A program made the position numbers and the translations under genes. The notes beneath the pieces were generated by a model that was given only the letters and a program-made list of their open reading frames with translations, was not told where the DNA came from and made no database searches. From Actinoplanes palleronii (GTDB lineage Bacteria; Actinomycetota; Actinomycetes; Mycobacteriales; Micromonosporaceae): DNA of 64,000 nt. The stretch is taken from assembly GCF_016862315.1 (NCBI RefSeq), contig NZ_BOMS01000048.1:1-64000 (forward strand), written 5' to 3'. The stretch's first letter is position 1. Every line of letters begins with the position of its first letter. Below are positions 49,721 through 59,258 of this stretch, in pieces.

Positions 49721-49802
49721 CCCCGTTTCGAGGCCCACCCGGCGCCGGTCCTGCACGGCAGGCTGCCCGCCCCCGTTTCGAGGCTCACCCGGCGCCGGTC
49801 CT
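49721..49802. repeat. 32-bp direct repeat, 50-bp period
   Basis: 49721-49752 and 49771-49802 differ at one base. They lie between the GH10-CBM2 and the esterase gene. The element contains the CGGCGCCGG palindrome, so each copy could fold. Confidence 0.85.
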
Positions 49803-49833
49803 TAGCGGCCGGCGCCGGAGAAGGGAACACCTC

Positions 49834-51102
49834 ATGTCCCGACGCACACTCGCACCCCTGACCGCGGCCCTCGCCGCCCTGGCGACGGCCGCCGCGATGC
49901 TCACCGGCGTCCTCGGCGCCACCACAGCGGCCGCGGCACCGGCCGGCACCACGGCGGCCACGGCCGGCTGCGGCAAGGCCCCGACGCTGACCAGCGGCAC
50001 CCGCACCATCCGCAGCGGCGGCCAGAACCGCACCTACATCCTGCGGGTGCCGGACGGCTACGACCGCTCCCGCCCGTACAAATTGATCTTCGCCTTCCAC
50101 TGGCTCAACGGCACCGCGACCGACGTCGCCACCGGCGGCGCGGCCGGCGCCACCTGGGCCTACTACGGCCAGCAGCGACTGTCGGACAACAGCGCGATCC
50201 TGGTCGCGCCGCAGGGCATCGACAACGGCTGGGCGAACACCGGCGGCCGCGACCTGACCCTGGTCGACGACCTGACCGCGCTGATCGAGGGCGACCTGTG
50301 CGTGGACACCTCGCAGCTGTTCGCGCTGGGCTGGAGTTACGGCGGCGCGATGAGCTACGCCGTCGCCTGCGCCCGCCCGGCGGTGTTCCGGGCCGTCGCG
50401 GTGCTCTCCGGCGCGAACCTGAGCGGCTGCTCCGGCGGCACCCAGCCGGTGGCGTACCTGGGGATCCACGGCACTCACGACAGCGTGCTGGACATCTCGC
50501 TCGGCCGGGGCGTGCGGGACACCTTCGTCCGCGCCAACGGGTGTGCCGCCCGGAGTCCGGCCGAGCCGGCCCGGGGCAGCCTGACGCACATCGTCACCGA
50601 CTACACCGGGTGCCGGGCCGGCTATCCGGTGCGCTGGGCCGCCTTCGACGGCGACCACACCCCGGAGCCGGTGGACGGGTCGACGAGCACGAACGGAGCG
50701 CGCACCTGGACCGGCGGCGAGATCTGGAGCTTCTTCGCCCAGCTGCCCAGCACGACGCCGTCGTCACCGACGCCGTCGACGACCCCCTCCACCACACCCA
50801 GCAGCGGCTGCGCCACCGCGTACCGGGTGGTCAACAGCTGGCAGGGCGGTTTCCAGGCGGAGATCACCGTGTCGAACACCGGGACGGCAGCCGTCACCGG
50901 GTGGCGGGTGAGCTGGACGCCGCCGGCCGGGCAGGCGGTCAGCCAGGTCTGGAACGGCTCGCTGACCAGCACCGGCGGGACCGTCACCGTCACCAACGCG
51001 ACCTACAACGGGTCGGTGGCGCCCGGCGCGAGCGTGACCTTCGGCCTGCTCGCCACCGGCGACGCGGCCACCACCCCGCCTCTGACCTGTGCCGTGAGTT
51101 GA
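49834..51102 (+). CDS. secreted CE1-like esterase with CBM2 (feruloyl esterase type)
   Basis: 422 residues. Signal peptide to ~36; an alpha/beta hydrolase of the PHB-depolymerase/feruloyl esterase group with YILRVPDGYD, nucleophile Ser168 in GWSYGG, and a His near the domain end (FDGDHTPEP). A Ser/Pro/Thr linker leads to CBM2 (~322-422: YRVVNSWQGGFQAEITV). Would cut ferulic acid esters from arabinoxylan. GAAGGGA precedes the ATG. The next esterase starts five bases after its stop. Confidence 0.88.
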   Translation: MSRRTLAPLTAALAALATAAAMLTGVLGATTAAAAPAGTTAATAGCGKAPTLTSGTRTIRSGGQNRTYILRVPDGYDRSRPYKLIFAFHWLNGTATDVATGGAAGATWAYYGQQRLSDNSAILVAPQGIDNGWANTGGRDLTLVDDLTALIEGDLCVDTSQLFALGWSYGGAMSYAVACARPAVFRAVAVLSGANLSGCSGGTQPVAYLGIHGTHDSVLDISLGRGVRDTFVRANGCAARSPAEPARGSLTHIVTDYTGCRAGYPVRWAAFDGDHTPEPVDGSTSTNGARTWTGGEIWSFFAQLPSTTPSSPTPSTTPSTTPSSGCATAYRVVNSWQGGFQAEITVSNTGTAAVTGWRVSWTPPAGQAVSQVWNGSLTSTGGTVTVTNATYNGSVAPGASVTFGLLATGDAATTPPLTCAVS

Positions 51103-51107
51103 GTCGC

Positions 51108-52421
51108 ATGAAACCGATGGTGCGCACCGCCCTCGTCGCGGCTCTGTCCCTGCTGATCGGCGCCGCCGGACTGGTCGTCGCCCGGCCCGCCGCGGCCGCC
51201 TCGCTGGTCCCGGTGACCGGCTTCGGCGCCAACCCGACGAACCTGAAGATGTACACCTACGTACCCGACCGGGTGGCGGCCACGCCGGCGCTGCTCGTGC
51301 TCGTGCACTACTGCGGCGGTTCCGCCGGCGCGATCGCCGGCGGCAACGGCAAGGACTTCCTCACCGCGGCCGACCGGTACGGCTTCGTCGTGGTGCTGCC
51401 CGAGGCCACCCGCAGCGAGAAGTGTTTCGACGTGTCCAGCCCGCAGGCGCTGCGCCGCGACGGCGGCAGCGACTCCACCGGCATCATGTCCATGGTCAGC
51501 TGGGCACGGGCCCGATACCACGTGGACAGTGCGCGGATCGTGGTCAGCGGCTTCTCCTCCGGCGCCATGATGACCACGGTGCTCGCCGCGCAGTACCCGG
51601 ACGTGTTCGCCGCCGCGTCGGCCTTCTCCGGTGTGCCGGCCGGCTGCTTCGCCACCACCAACGGCTCGCTCTGGAACAGCACCTGCTCCGGCGGCAACCT
51701 GATCAAGACGGCACGGCAGTGGGGCGACCAGGCCCGCGCGATGTATCCCGGCTACACCGGCCGGTACCCGCGGATCCAGCTGTGGCACGGCACCACCGAC
51801 ACCACCCTCGCCTACCCGAACTTCGGCGAGGAGATCAAGCAGTGGACCGACCTGCACGGCCTCGGGCCGAACCCGGCCTTCACCGATCACCCGCAGTCGT
51901 CCTGGACCCGCACCCGGTACGGCGCGACCGGCACCCAGGCCACCGTCGAGGGGGTGAGCATCGCCGGGGTCGGGCACCAGCTCCCGCAGACCGGGCAGCT
52001 CGGCTACGCGGTGTCCTTCCTCGGGCTGGACGGCACCACCGGCACGCCGTCGACCAGCCCGTCGAGCAGCCCGCCGAGCACGCCGCCGAGCAGCCCGCCG
52101 GCCACCGGGGCCTGCCGGGTCGCGACGTCGATCAGCGCGTGGAGCAGCGGGCTGACCGCGGACCTGACCATCACCAACACCGGCGCCACCGCGATCACCG
52201 GCTGGACGCTGGACTTCACCCTGCCGGCCGGGCAGAGCATCACCAGCGGCTGGAACGCCACCTATGCGCCGGCCACCGGCCGGGTGAGTGCCACGAACGT
52301 CTCCTACAACGCCGTCATCCCGGCGAACGGGTCGATCAGCATCGGGTTCCAGGCCGGACACACCGGCGCGGTGGGCGCGCCCACCGGCTTCGCGCTCAAC
52401 GGCACCGCCTGCGGTGGCTGA
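51108..52421 (+). CDS. secreted CE1-like esterase with CBM2 (acetylxylan esterase type)
   Basis: 437 residues. Signal peptide ~1-31; LVPVTGFGANPTNLKMYTYVP start of the PHB-depolymerase family (read as LVPVTGFGANP and NLKMYTYVP), Ser150 in SGFSSGAMM, WHGTTDTTL with the acidic residue and GHQLPQ for the His. CBM2 ~340-437. Most likely deacetylates xylan. Translated directly after the feruloyl-type gene; a terminator hairpin follows. Confidence 0.88.
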   Translation: MKPMVRTALVAALSLLIGAAGLVVARPAAAASLVPVTGFGANPTNLKMYTYVPDRVAATPALLVLVHYCGGSAGAIAGGNGKDFLTAADRYGFVVVLPEATRSEKCFDVSSPQALRRDGGSDSTGIMSMVSWARARYHVDSARIVVSGFSSGAMMTTVLAAQYPDVFAAASAFSGVPAGCFATTNGSLWNSTCSGGNLIKTARQWGDQARAMYPGYTGRYPRIQLWHGTTDTTLAYPNFGEEIKQWTDLHGLGPNPAFTDHPQSSWTRTRYGATGTQATVEGVSIAGVGHQLPQTGQLGYAVSFLGLDGTTGTPSTSPSSSPPSTPPSSPPATGACRVATSISAWSSGLTADLTITNTGATAITGWTLDFTLPAGQSITSGWNATYAPATGRVSATNVSYNAVIPANGSISIGFQAGHTGAVGAPTGFALNGTACGG

Positions 52422-52470
52422 CCGGCGCGCGCCGGTGCTTCGTAACTTTCGGAGACGGTCGTACCATCAA

Positions 52471-52485
52471 GAATTTTAGAAATTC
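52471..52485. promoter_or_regulatory. GAATTT-TAG-AAATTC palindrome
   Basis: Perfect 6-bp arms around TAG in an AT-richer patch between the esterase and the terminator. It may be a regulator site or part of the transcript end; no assignment. Confidence 0.3.
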
Positions 52486-52509
52486 GAACGACGGCGAACC
52501 TCCATGACA

Positions 52510-52552
52510 ATCCGGGCCACAGGCCGCCACCACCTGCGCCTATGGCCCGGAT
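52510..52552 (+). terminator. terminator hairpin after esterases
   Basis: Arms 52510-52524 and 52538-52552 pair at 14 of 15 positions (ATCCGGGCCACAGGC). No T-run follows, usual for this GC range. Confidence 0.7.
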
Positions 52553-52636
52553 CATGGCGGGTTGACCAAGATCGGTATTTCCGTTTTCATTCCGAGAGTT
52601 GTTGACAGCTCGTGGCCGGCAGGTAACGATCTCGCC

Positions 52637-54283
52637 ATGACGGACCTCGATGGCCGCCCCATCGCCGAGACAGCCACCGCCGTGATCCGCAACCCGGTAC
52701 TGCCGGGCTTCCATCCGGATCCCTCGATCCTGCGGGTCGGCGCCGACTACTACATCGCCACGTCGACCTTCGAGTGGTATCCGGGCGTGCGGGTGCACCA
52801 CTCGACCGACCTGGTCTCCTGGCGGCCGCTCGGCGGTGTGCTGACCGAGCGGCGCCTGCTCGACCTGACCGGGACCGCCGACTCGTGCGGTGTCTGGGCG
52901 CCCAGCCTCACCTACGCCGACGGGCTGTTCCACCTGGTCTACACGGACGTGGCGACGTTTGCCGGCGGCTACTGGGATCCGCAGAACTACCTGGTCACCG
53001 CGCCGAGCATGGCCGGGCCCTGGTCGGATCCGGTGGTGCTGCACGGCCGCGGGTTCGACGCCTCGCTGTTCCACGACGAGGACGGCACAACCTGGATGCT
53101 GTCGATGCGCGCCGACTGGCGCCCCGGACGCAACCGGTTCGCCGGCATCTCCGCGCAGCGATACGACCGCCGGCATCGCCGCCTGACCGGTCCGGAACAT
53201 GTCATCTTCGAAGGCACCGACGCCGGGCTCACCGAGGCGCCCAACATCTACCACAAGGACGGTTGGTACTACCTGGTCACCGCGGAGGGCGGCACCACCT
53301 GGACGCATCAGGTCACCGTCGCCCGCTCCCGGCAGCTGCTCGGCGACTACCAGGTGGATCCGGCCGGCCCGCTGCTGACCTCGGCCGGGCGGCCTGACCT
53401 GGCGCTGCAGAAGGCCGGGCACGGAAGTCTCGTGCAGACCCCGGCCGGCGAGTGGTACCTGGCGCACCTGGTCGGCCGGCCGTATGCGCCGAGCGACCGG
53501 TGTGTGCTCGGCCGCGAGACCGCCCTGCAGCAGGTGGACTGGCCGACCGGCGCGTGGCCGCGGATCCGCGACAGTGTCCCGGCCGAGCAGGTCGCGGCAC
53601 CCTCCGGCACCGCCGTGACGTCCGGGCCGCCGGCCCCACAGACCGACAAAGATCACTTCGAGGGTACGACGTTGAGCGCCGACTGGTCGACGCTGCGGCG
53701 CCCTGCCGCACCGGACTGGGTGGATCTGGCCGCCCGGCCGTCGCACCTGCGGATCCACGGTGGCCAGTCGCCGATGGCGCGGCACCGGCCGAGCCTGGTG
53801 GCCCGCCGGGTGACCGCGCGGCGCTGCACGTTCGAGGCGACGTGCGAGTCCGAGCCCCGCAGCTTCCGGCAACTGGCCGGGATCACCGCGTACTACAACT
53901 CCCGCAACTGGTACTACCTGCACATGACCGCCGACGACGACGGCGGTGTGGTGCTCGACGTGCTGGCCTGCGACAGCGGGCGGGTCACCACGGTGCAGGA
54001 CGTACGGGTCCCGCTCGGCGCGGTCCGCCGGGTGGGCCTGCGCGCCCGGCTGGACGGCCCGGCCCTGACCTTCGCCTGGACCACCGAGCCCGGATCCGGC
54101 TGGCACGAGGTGGGCCGGACCTTCGACGCCACCACCCTGTCCGACGAGTACGCAGCGACGGCGGCGCCCGGTGAGCCCGAGGCCTGGGGCTTCACCGGCG
54201 CCTTCGTCGGGCTCTGGGTGCAGGACCTGGGCGCCGAGGGCGGCTACGCCGACTTCGACCAGGCCACCTACCGCACCGACTGA
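52637..54283 (+). CDS. cytoplasmic GH43 beta-xylosidase
   Basis: 548 residues, no signal peptide. GH43 domain with base Asp28 in FHPDPSIL, modulator Asp141 in GFDASLF, acid Glu200 in LTEAPNIY; C-terminal concanavalin-like domain (DUF1349 type) ~360-548, as in two-domain beta-xylosidases (GH43_11-like). Splits imported xylo-oligosaccharides. ATG 52637 keeps the FHPDPS motif near the N terminus. Upstream sequence (52592-52604) has CCGAGAGTT, related to the operator-like 13-mer. Confidence 0.93.
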   Translation: MTDLDGRPIAETATAVIRNPVLPGFHPDPSILRVGADYYIATSTFEWYPGVRVHHSTDLVSWRPLGGVLTERRLLDLTGTADSCGVWAPSLTYADGLFHLVYTDVATFAGGYWDPQNYLVTAPSMAGPWSDPVVLHGRGFDASLFHDEDGTTWMLSMRADWRPGRNRFAGISAQRYDRRHRRLTGPEHVIFEGTDAGLTEAPNIYHKDGWYYLVTAEGGTTWTHQVTVARSRQLLGDYQVDPAGPLLTSAGRPDLALQKAGHGSLVQTPAGEWYLAHLVGRPYAPSDRCVLGRETALQQVDWPTGAWPRIRDSVPAEQVAAPSGTAVTSGPPAPQTDKDHFEGTTLSADWSTLRRPAAPDWVDLAARPSHLRIHGGQSPMARHRPSLVARRVTARRCTFEATCESEPRSFRQLAGITAYYNSRNWYYLHMTADDDGGVVLDVLACDSGRVTTVQDVRVPLGAVRRVGLRARLDGPALTFAWTTEPGSGWHEVGRTFDATTLSDEYAATAAPGEPEAWGFTGAFVGLWVQDLGAEGGYADFDQATYRTD

Positions 54284-54297
54284 CCTCCCCGACCGGC

Positions 54298-55818
54298 CTA
54301 CAGCCCGGCGCTGACGGTCACGAACGCGTGGGCCGGCAGGTGCACCCGCAGCGTCCCGCCGTCCACCGTCACCCCGTCGTACGCCCGCGGCGCCACCACC
54401 GCGGGCGCCTGCGGCGTGTTGTGGTCCTGCAGCGCCACCGCCGTCAGGATCAGGGCAGCCACGTCGCCGGCCGTGCCACCGCGCAGGTCGATCTCCACGT
54501 CGACGGCGGACGTGGCGTCGAGGTTCGACAGTGACACGAGCAGGCGGCCGTCCTTGCGGCTGGCCGACATCGAGACGGTCGTCAGCGTCGCGTCGCCGAC
54601 CGGCCGCGACGGCAGCGCCGTACGGAAATCGACCCGCAGCGACGTCGCGTCCTGGTGCCCGCGGTTCATCCGGAACACGTGGTAGGTGGGTGTGAGGACC
54701 ATGGCCTTCGAGTCCGGGTCGGTGAGGATCATGGCCTGCAGCACGTTCACCGTCTGCGCGATGTTGGCCATCACGAGGCGGTCGGCGTGCCGGTGGAAGA
54801 CGTCGAAGTGCACGCTCGCCACCAGGGCGTCGCGCAGCGTGTTCTGCTGGTACAGAAAGCCCGGGTTCGTGTCGCGGGCCACGTCGAACCAGGTGCCCCA
54901 CTCGTCGAGGACCAGCCCGACGCTCTTGTTCGGGTCGTAGCAGTCCAGCACGGCCGTGTGCCCGGCGAGCAGCTGCTCGATGCGGGCCGCGGCGGCCATC
55001 GTCGTGTAGTACTCGCCGGTGTCGAAGACCGTGGCCGAGCCCTTCTCCTCCCAGGTGGGCCCGGTGACCGTGTAGTAGTGCACGGACACCGCGTGGAAGG
55101 CCGTGCTGCGCACGTGCTGGCAGCCCAGGTGCCCGAGCTGTTTCATCAGGCTCTCGGTCCAGGCGTAGTCGTCGGCGTTGGCGCCCGCGGCGATCTTGTA
55201 GAGCTGGTTGTCGCCGTAGTCGCGGCAGTAGGTGCCGTAGCGGCGGGCCTCCTGCGCGTAGTGCTCGGCGGTCATGTTGCCGCCGCAGCCCCACGCCTCG
55301 TTGCCCAGGCCCCAGAACCGCACCGGCCACGGCTCGGACCGGCCGTTGGCGGCGCGGAGCCGGGCCATCGGCGAGTCACCGGCGCGGGTCAGGTACTCCA
55401 CCCATTCGCTCATCTCCCGCACCGTGCCGGAACCGACATTGCCACTGATGTACGGCTCGGCGCCGAGCAGCTCGCAGAGGGCCATGAACTCGTGGGTGCC
55501 GAAGTGGTTGTTCTCCTCGACGCCGCCCCAGTGGGTGTTGACCATGACCGGCCGCTCGTCCTTGGGTCCGATGCCGTCGCGCCAGTGGTACTCGTCGGCG
55601 AAGCACCCGCCCGGCCAGCGCAGGTTCGGGATGTCCAGGGCGCGCAGCGCGTCGACCACGTCGAGGCGGATGCCGCCCTCGTGCGGGATGTCGGAGTCCT
55701 CGCCGACGTAGAAACCGCCGTAGATGCAGCGGCCCAGGTGCTCGGCGAAATGCCCGTAGACGTGCCGGTTGATCCGTGGTCCGTCGAGGTCCACGTTGAT
55801 GACGGCTTGGATGATCAT
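54298..55818 (-). CDS. cytoplasmic GH51 alpha-L-arabinofuranosidase
   Basis: 506 residues, normal length, no signal peptide. [40 protein letters not shown] start (read as [19 protein letters not shown]), acid/base Glu174 in GLGNEAWG, nucleophile Glu306 in VLDEWGTW. Releases arabinose from imported arabino-oligosaccharides. ATG 55818 follows AGGAACC. It converges with the cytoplasmic GH43 and is divergent from the ABC importer. Confidence 0.95.
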   Translation of the reverse strand: MIIQAVINVDLDGPRINRHVYGHFAEHLGRCIYGGFYVGEDSDIPHEGGIRLDVVDALRALDIPNLRWPGGCFADEYHWRDGIGPKDERPVMVNTHWGGVEENNHFGTHEFMALCELLGAEPYISGNVGSGTVREMSEWVEYLTRAGDSPMARLRAANGRSEPWPVRFWGLGNEAWGCGGNMTAEHYAQEARRYGTYCRDYGDNQLYKIAAGANADDYAWTESLMKQLGHLGCQHVRSTAFHAVSVHYYTVTGPTWEEKGSATVFDTGEYYTTMAAAARIEQLLAGHTAVLDCYDPNKSVGLVLDEWGTWFDVARDTNPGFLYQQNTLRDALVASVHFDVFHRHADRLVMANIAQTVNVLQAMILTDPDSKAMVLTPTYHVFRMNRGHQDATSLRVDFRTALPSRPVGDATLTTVSMSASRKDGRLLVSLSNLDATSAVDVEIDLRGGTAGDVAALILTAVALQDHNTPQAPAVVAPRAYDGVTVDGGTLRVHLPAHAFVTVSAGL

Positions 55819-55832
55819 AGGTTCCTGTTTCT

Positions 55833-55845
55833 CCGAGAGTTTCGG
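55833..55845. promoter_or_regulatory. CCGAGAGTTTCGG, 15 bp upstream of GH51
   Basis: Identical 13-mer to that at 34612-34624. On the minus strand it reads CCGAAACTCTCGG, a near-palindrome of the CGAAAxTTTCG class found at xylan genes in streptomycetes. Confidence 0.6.
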
Positions 55846-55955
55846 TAAAAATCTCGCAAGTTTTGGCACTAACCCATGCGGCATCGCCGGTGATCTTCCC
55901 GCGTCAGATCGGCGAAAAAACACCCGGTACTCACGGCATCGGTCTGATCACCATC

Positions 55956-55985
55956 TTGACATCGCTATGACTTGGTTCATAGTTT
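55956..55985 (+). promoter_or_regulatory. promoter of the ABC importer operon
   Basis: TTGACA at 55956-55961 and TAGTTT at 55980-55985 with an 18-base spacer. It is the clearest sigma-70-like promoter in the window and is followed by the CGAAACTTTCG palindrome. Confidence 0.65.
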
Positions 55986-56009
55986 GAGCGCCACATTCCG
56001 GAAACATTC

Positions 56010-56020
56010 CGAAACTTTCG
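56010..56020. promoter_or_regulatory. CGAAACTTTCG palindrome
   Basis: Perfect 5+5 palindrome downstream of the promoter and 22 bp before the start codon, a repressor-like position. BxlR-type regulators bind such sites at xylobiose-importer operons; no such regulator is in this window. Confidence 0.65.
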
Positions 56021-56041
56021 CTACCGAAGAGGTGGGCTTTC

Positions 56042-57331
56042 ATGAGACCCAACAAGACCCTGGCCGTCGTGGTGGCGATGGCGATGAGCACGCTGGGCAT
56101 GGCCGCCTGCTCGGGCGACGACGACAGCAGCTCCGGATCGGGCGGCACCGTCGAGATGGACCTGTGGCAGAACTCCACCACCGGTCCGGGCAAGGCGTTC
56201 TGGGAGAAGGCGGTCGCCGACTTCCAGACCGCCCACCCGACCGTCAAGATCAAGGTCCAGTCGATCCAGAACGAGGACCTGGACGGCAAGCTGCAGACCG
56301 CGCTGAACTCCGGTTCCGCGCCGGACATCTTCCTGCAGCGCGGTGGCGGAAAGATGGCCGCGATGGTGGAGGCCGGTCAGCTCAAGGACATCACCGGTGA
56401 CATCACCGACGCGACCAAGCAGGCGGTGGGCGAGGCCAGCCTCAAGACCGGGCAGATCGACGGCAAGGCGTACGCGGTGCCGGTCTCGATCCTGCCGGGC
56501 GGTTTCTGGTACAGCAAGGACCTGTTCCAGAAGGCCGGTGTCACCACGACACCCACCACGCTGGCGGATCTCACCACCGCGGTGGGCAAGCTCAAGGCCA
56601 ACGGCACGCCGATCGCCCTCGGCGCCAAGGACGCGTGGCCGGCCGCGCACTGGTACTACTTCCTCGCGCTGCGGGCCTGCAGCCAGGCCGCGCTCGACAC
56701 CGCCGCCAAGGACAAGAACTTCACCGACCCGTGCTGGACCAAGGCCGGCGAGGACCTCAAGGCGTTCGCCGACACCAAGCCGTTCAACGACGGCTTCCTG
56801 ACCACCTCGGCGCAGCAGGGCGCGGGCAGCTCGGCGGGCCTGGTGGCCAACCACAAGGCCAGCATGGAACTGATGGGCACCTGGGACCCGGGTGTGATCG
56901 CCTCGCTGACCAAGGACACCAAGCCGCTGCCCGACCTGGGCTTCTTCCCCTTCCCCGCGGTGCCCGGCGGGCAGGGTGACCCGGCCGCGGTGATGGGCGG
57001 CACGGACGGCTACTCCTGCTCGGCCCAGGCGCCGAAGGAGTGCACCGACTTCCTCAACTACATCCTGACCGCGGACGTGCAGCAGGCCTACTACAAGGCC
57101 TTCAACTCGCTGCCGGTCAACAAGCAGGCGCAGGGCACCATCACCGAGGACTACCTCAAGGCGGTTCTCGACGCCTACAACAAGGCACCGTACGTCTCGC
57201 AGTGGCTCGACACGGTCTACGGCCAGAACGTCGGCAACGCGCTCAACGTCGGCGTCGTGAACCTGCTCGCCGGCAAGGGTGACGTCGCCGGGATCATCAA
57301 GGCCGTCAACGACGCGGCCAAGAAGGGCTGA
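56042..57331 (+). CDS. oligosaccharide-binding lipoprotein of CUT1 ABC importer
   Basis: 429 residues. Lipobox GMAAC with Cys23, then an Asp/Ser linker. Family-1 solute-binding protein: MDLWQNSTTGPGKAFWEKAVADF start, PDIFLQRGGGKMA, YAVPVSILPGGFWYSKDLF, and EDYLKAVLDAY near the C terminus. Likely ligand xylo- or arabino-oligosaccharide (BxlE-like) from the neighbouring enzymes. AAGAGGTGG lies before the ATG. Confidence 0.9.
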   Translation: MRPNKTLAVVVAMAMSTLGMAACSGDDDSSSGSGGTVEMDLWQNSTTGPGKAFWEKAVADFQTAHPTVKIKVQSIQNEDLDGKLQTALNSGSAPDIFLQRGGGKMAAMVEAGQLKDITGDITDATKQAVGEASLKTGQIDGKAYAVPVSILPGGFWYSKDLFQKAGVTTTPTTLADLTTAVGKLKANGTPIALGAKDAWPAAHWYYFLALRACSQAALDTAAKDKNFTDPCWTKAGEDLKAFADTKPFNDGFLTTSAQQGAGSSAGLVANHKASMELMGTWDPGVIASLTKDTKPLPDLGFFPFPAVPGGQGDPAAVMGGTDGYSCSAQAPKECTDFLNYILTADVQQAYYKAFNSLPVNKQAQGTITEDYLKAVLDAYNKAPYVSQWLDTVYGQNVGNALNVGVVNLLAGKGDVAGIIKAVNDAAKKG

Positions 57332-57333
57332 CG

Positions 57334-58254
57334 TTGCGTTCTCGCCGTCGCGGCATCGGCTGGGCCCAACGCCTGGAGATCGCCGCGCTGTCCGGCCCGG
57401 CGATCCTGATGTTCCTCGGCTTCGTGATCTTCCCGGTGCTGATGGCCGCCTACTACGGCTTCTACCGGTGGAAGGGCTTCGGCCCGCCGACCAACTTCGT
57501 CGGCCTCGACAACTACGTCACCATCCTGCAGGACACCGCGTTCCGTGAGGCGCTCTGGCACAACGCCCTGATCGTCGTGCTCTCGCTGGTCCTGCAGGGC
57601 CCGATCGCGGTCGGTCTGGCCCTGCTGCTCAACCGGAAGATGCGGGGCCGGTCCGTCATCCGGGTGCTGATCTTCGTCCCGTACGTGATCGCCGAGGTCA
57701 TCGTCGGGACGGCCTGGGCCCTGCTGCTGCAGACCAACGGAGCCGTCAACGACGTCCTGCGCTCGATCGGGCTCGGCGGGCTGACCGAGGACTGGCTGGC
57801 GAATCCGGCCCTCGCCATCTGGACCCTGATGCTGATCCTGACCTGGAAGTACGTCGGCTTCGCGGTGATCCTGTTCCTGGCCGGCATGCAGAACATCCCG
57901 GAGGAGCTGGCCGAGGCGGCCGCGGTGGACGGCGCGTCGTACTGGCAGACCCAGCGCCGGATCACCCTGCCGCTGCTGGGACCGACCGTACGGATCTGGG
58001 CCTTCTTGTCGATCATCGGGGCGCTGCAGCTGTTCGACCTGGTCTACATCATCTGGGGCCAGTACGTCGCGTCGACGGCCGGCACCTCGACGATGGCGAC
58101 ATACATGGTCACCGAGGGCCGCAACGCGGGCAACTACGGGTACGGCAACGCGGTCGCGGTCGTCCTCTTCATCATCTCCATGATCATCGCGCTGCTCTAC
58201 CAGCGTTTCGTGCTGCGCCGGGACACCGACGGCGCGCTCACCGGAGGACGGTAG
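57334..58254 (+). CDS. ABC importer permease, MalF type
   Basis: 306 residues with six membrane helices; the EAA loop (EELAEAAAVDGASYWQTQRRITLPLLGP) contacts the ATPase. TTG 57334 is the start, three bases after the binding-protein gene. Like other CUT1 systems it probably uses a shared MsiK-type ATPase. Confidence 0.9.
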   Translation: MRSRRRGIGWAQRLEIAALSGPAILMFLGFVIFPVLMAAYYGFYRWKGFGPPTNFVGLDNYVTILQDTAFREALWHNALIVVLSLVLQGPIAVGLALLLNRKMRGRSVIRVLIFVPYVIAEVIVGTAWALLLQTNGAVNDVLRSIGLGGLTEDWLANPALAIWTLMLILTWKYVGFAVILFLAGMQNIPEELAEAAAVDGASYWQTQRRITLPLLGPTVRIWAFLSIIGALQLFDLVYIIWGQYVASTAGTSTMATYMVTEGRNAGNYGYGNAVAVVLFIISMIIALLYQRFVLRRDTDGALTGGR

Positions 58255-58257
58255 GAC

Positions 58258-59109
58258 ATGGCCATCGCCACGCAGTCCCGGCCGCGGCCGGACAGCGGCT
58301 GGGGCAACCCGATCGGGTACGTCGCGGTCCTGCTGCTGATCGGCGTCACGCTCGGACCGGTGCTCTACATCATCGTCGGCGGGTTCCGGACCAACTCCCA
58401 GATCACCGTCGACCCGGCCGGGCTGCCGTCCCCGTGGGTGTTCGGCAACTACACCGGCGTGCTGACCAGCTCCACGTTCTGGCGCCAGGTCGGCAACTCC
58501 ACGATGGTCGCGACCGCCACGACCGCCGGGGTCCTGCTGCTGGGTGTGATGGCGAGCTACGTCCTGGCCCGCTACCGGTTCCGGGGCCAGGGCGCGATGT
58601 ACGCGCTGTTCGCCGCGGGCCTGATGTTCCCGGCGACGGTCGCCATCACCCCGCTGTACCTCCTGATCAAGAACCTGGGCCTGGTGAACACCCTGCCCGG
58701 GGTCATCCTCCCGCAGATCGCCTTCGGGCTGCCCGCGACGATCATCATCCTGGTCCCGTTCCTGCGGGCGATCCCCAAGGAACTCGAGGAGGCGGCGGCG
58801 CTCGACCGTTGCAGCCGGCTCGGCTTCTTCTGGCGGATCGTGCTCCCGCTCTCGGTACCCGGGCTGATCACGACCGGCATCCTGACGTTCGTCGGCAGCT
58901 GGAACAGCTATCTGCTCCCGCTGTTCATCCTCAACGACCAGGACACCTTCACCCTGCCCCTGGGCGTGCAGGCGTTCGCCTCGCAGTACTCGGTGGACAC
59001 CGCGAAGGTGCTGGCGTTCACCTCACTGTCGATGATCCCGGCACTGGTCTTCTTCAGCCTCTTCGAACGCCGCATCGTCGGCGGCCTGACCGGCGCGGTC
59101 AAGGGCTGA
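58258..59109 (+). CDS. ABC importer permease, MalG type
   Basis: 283 residues, six membrane helices, EAA loop EELEEAAALDRCSRLGFFWRIVLPLS-like (read as KELEEAAALDRCSRLGFF then WRIVLPLSVPG). It pairs with the preceding permease. No ATPase gene follows; the stop codon lies within the first copy of the tandem repeat. Confidence 0.92.
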   Translation: MAIATQSRPRPDSGWGNPIGYVAVLLLIGVTLGPVLYIIVGGFRTNSQITVDPAGLPSPWVFGNYTGVLTSSTFWRQVGNSTMVATATTAGVLLLGVMASYVLARYRFRGQGAMYALFAAGLMFPATVAITPLYLLIKNLGLVNTLPGVILPQIAFGLPATIIILVPFLRAIPKELEEAAALDRCSRLGFFWRIVLPLSVPGLITTGILTFVGSWNSYLLPLFILNDQDTFTLPLGVQAFASQYSVDTAKVLAFTSLSMIPALVFFSLFERRIVGGLTGAVKG

Positions 59110-59258
59110 CCCCCGTCGACCGTGTCCCCGACAACCTTGCCGGCCCGGTCACGGGCTGACCCGCCCGTCAGCCGTGTCCCCGACACCCTTTCCGGCCCCG
59201 TCATGGGCTGACCCGCCCCGGAGCCGTGGACAGCGTGGCCCAGACGACCTTGCCGGCC
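59103..59258. repeat. three tandem copies (50-54 bp) of a gene 3' end
   Basis: GGGCTGAC begins copies at 59103, 59153 and 59205. The third copy is the real 3' end of the STAS/HATPase gene (AGKVVWATLSTAPGRVSP); the others are diverged tandem duplicates lying between it and the convergent permease stop. Confidence 0.7.

Noticed and set aside
52304..55330. 1008-codon minus-strand frame across GH43 and GH51
   Set aside because: Shadow frame; the overlapping genes carry intact catalytic motifs in other frames.
56042..59109. Missing ATPase of the importer as evidence of a broken system
   Set aside because: CUT1 importers in actinomycetes normally share a distant MsiK ATPase, so absence is expected.
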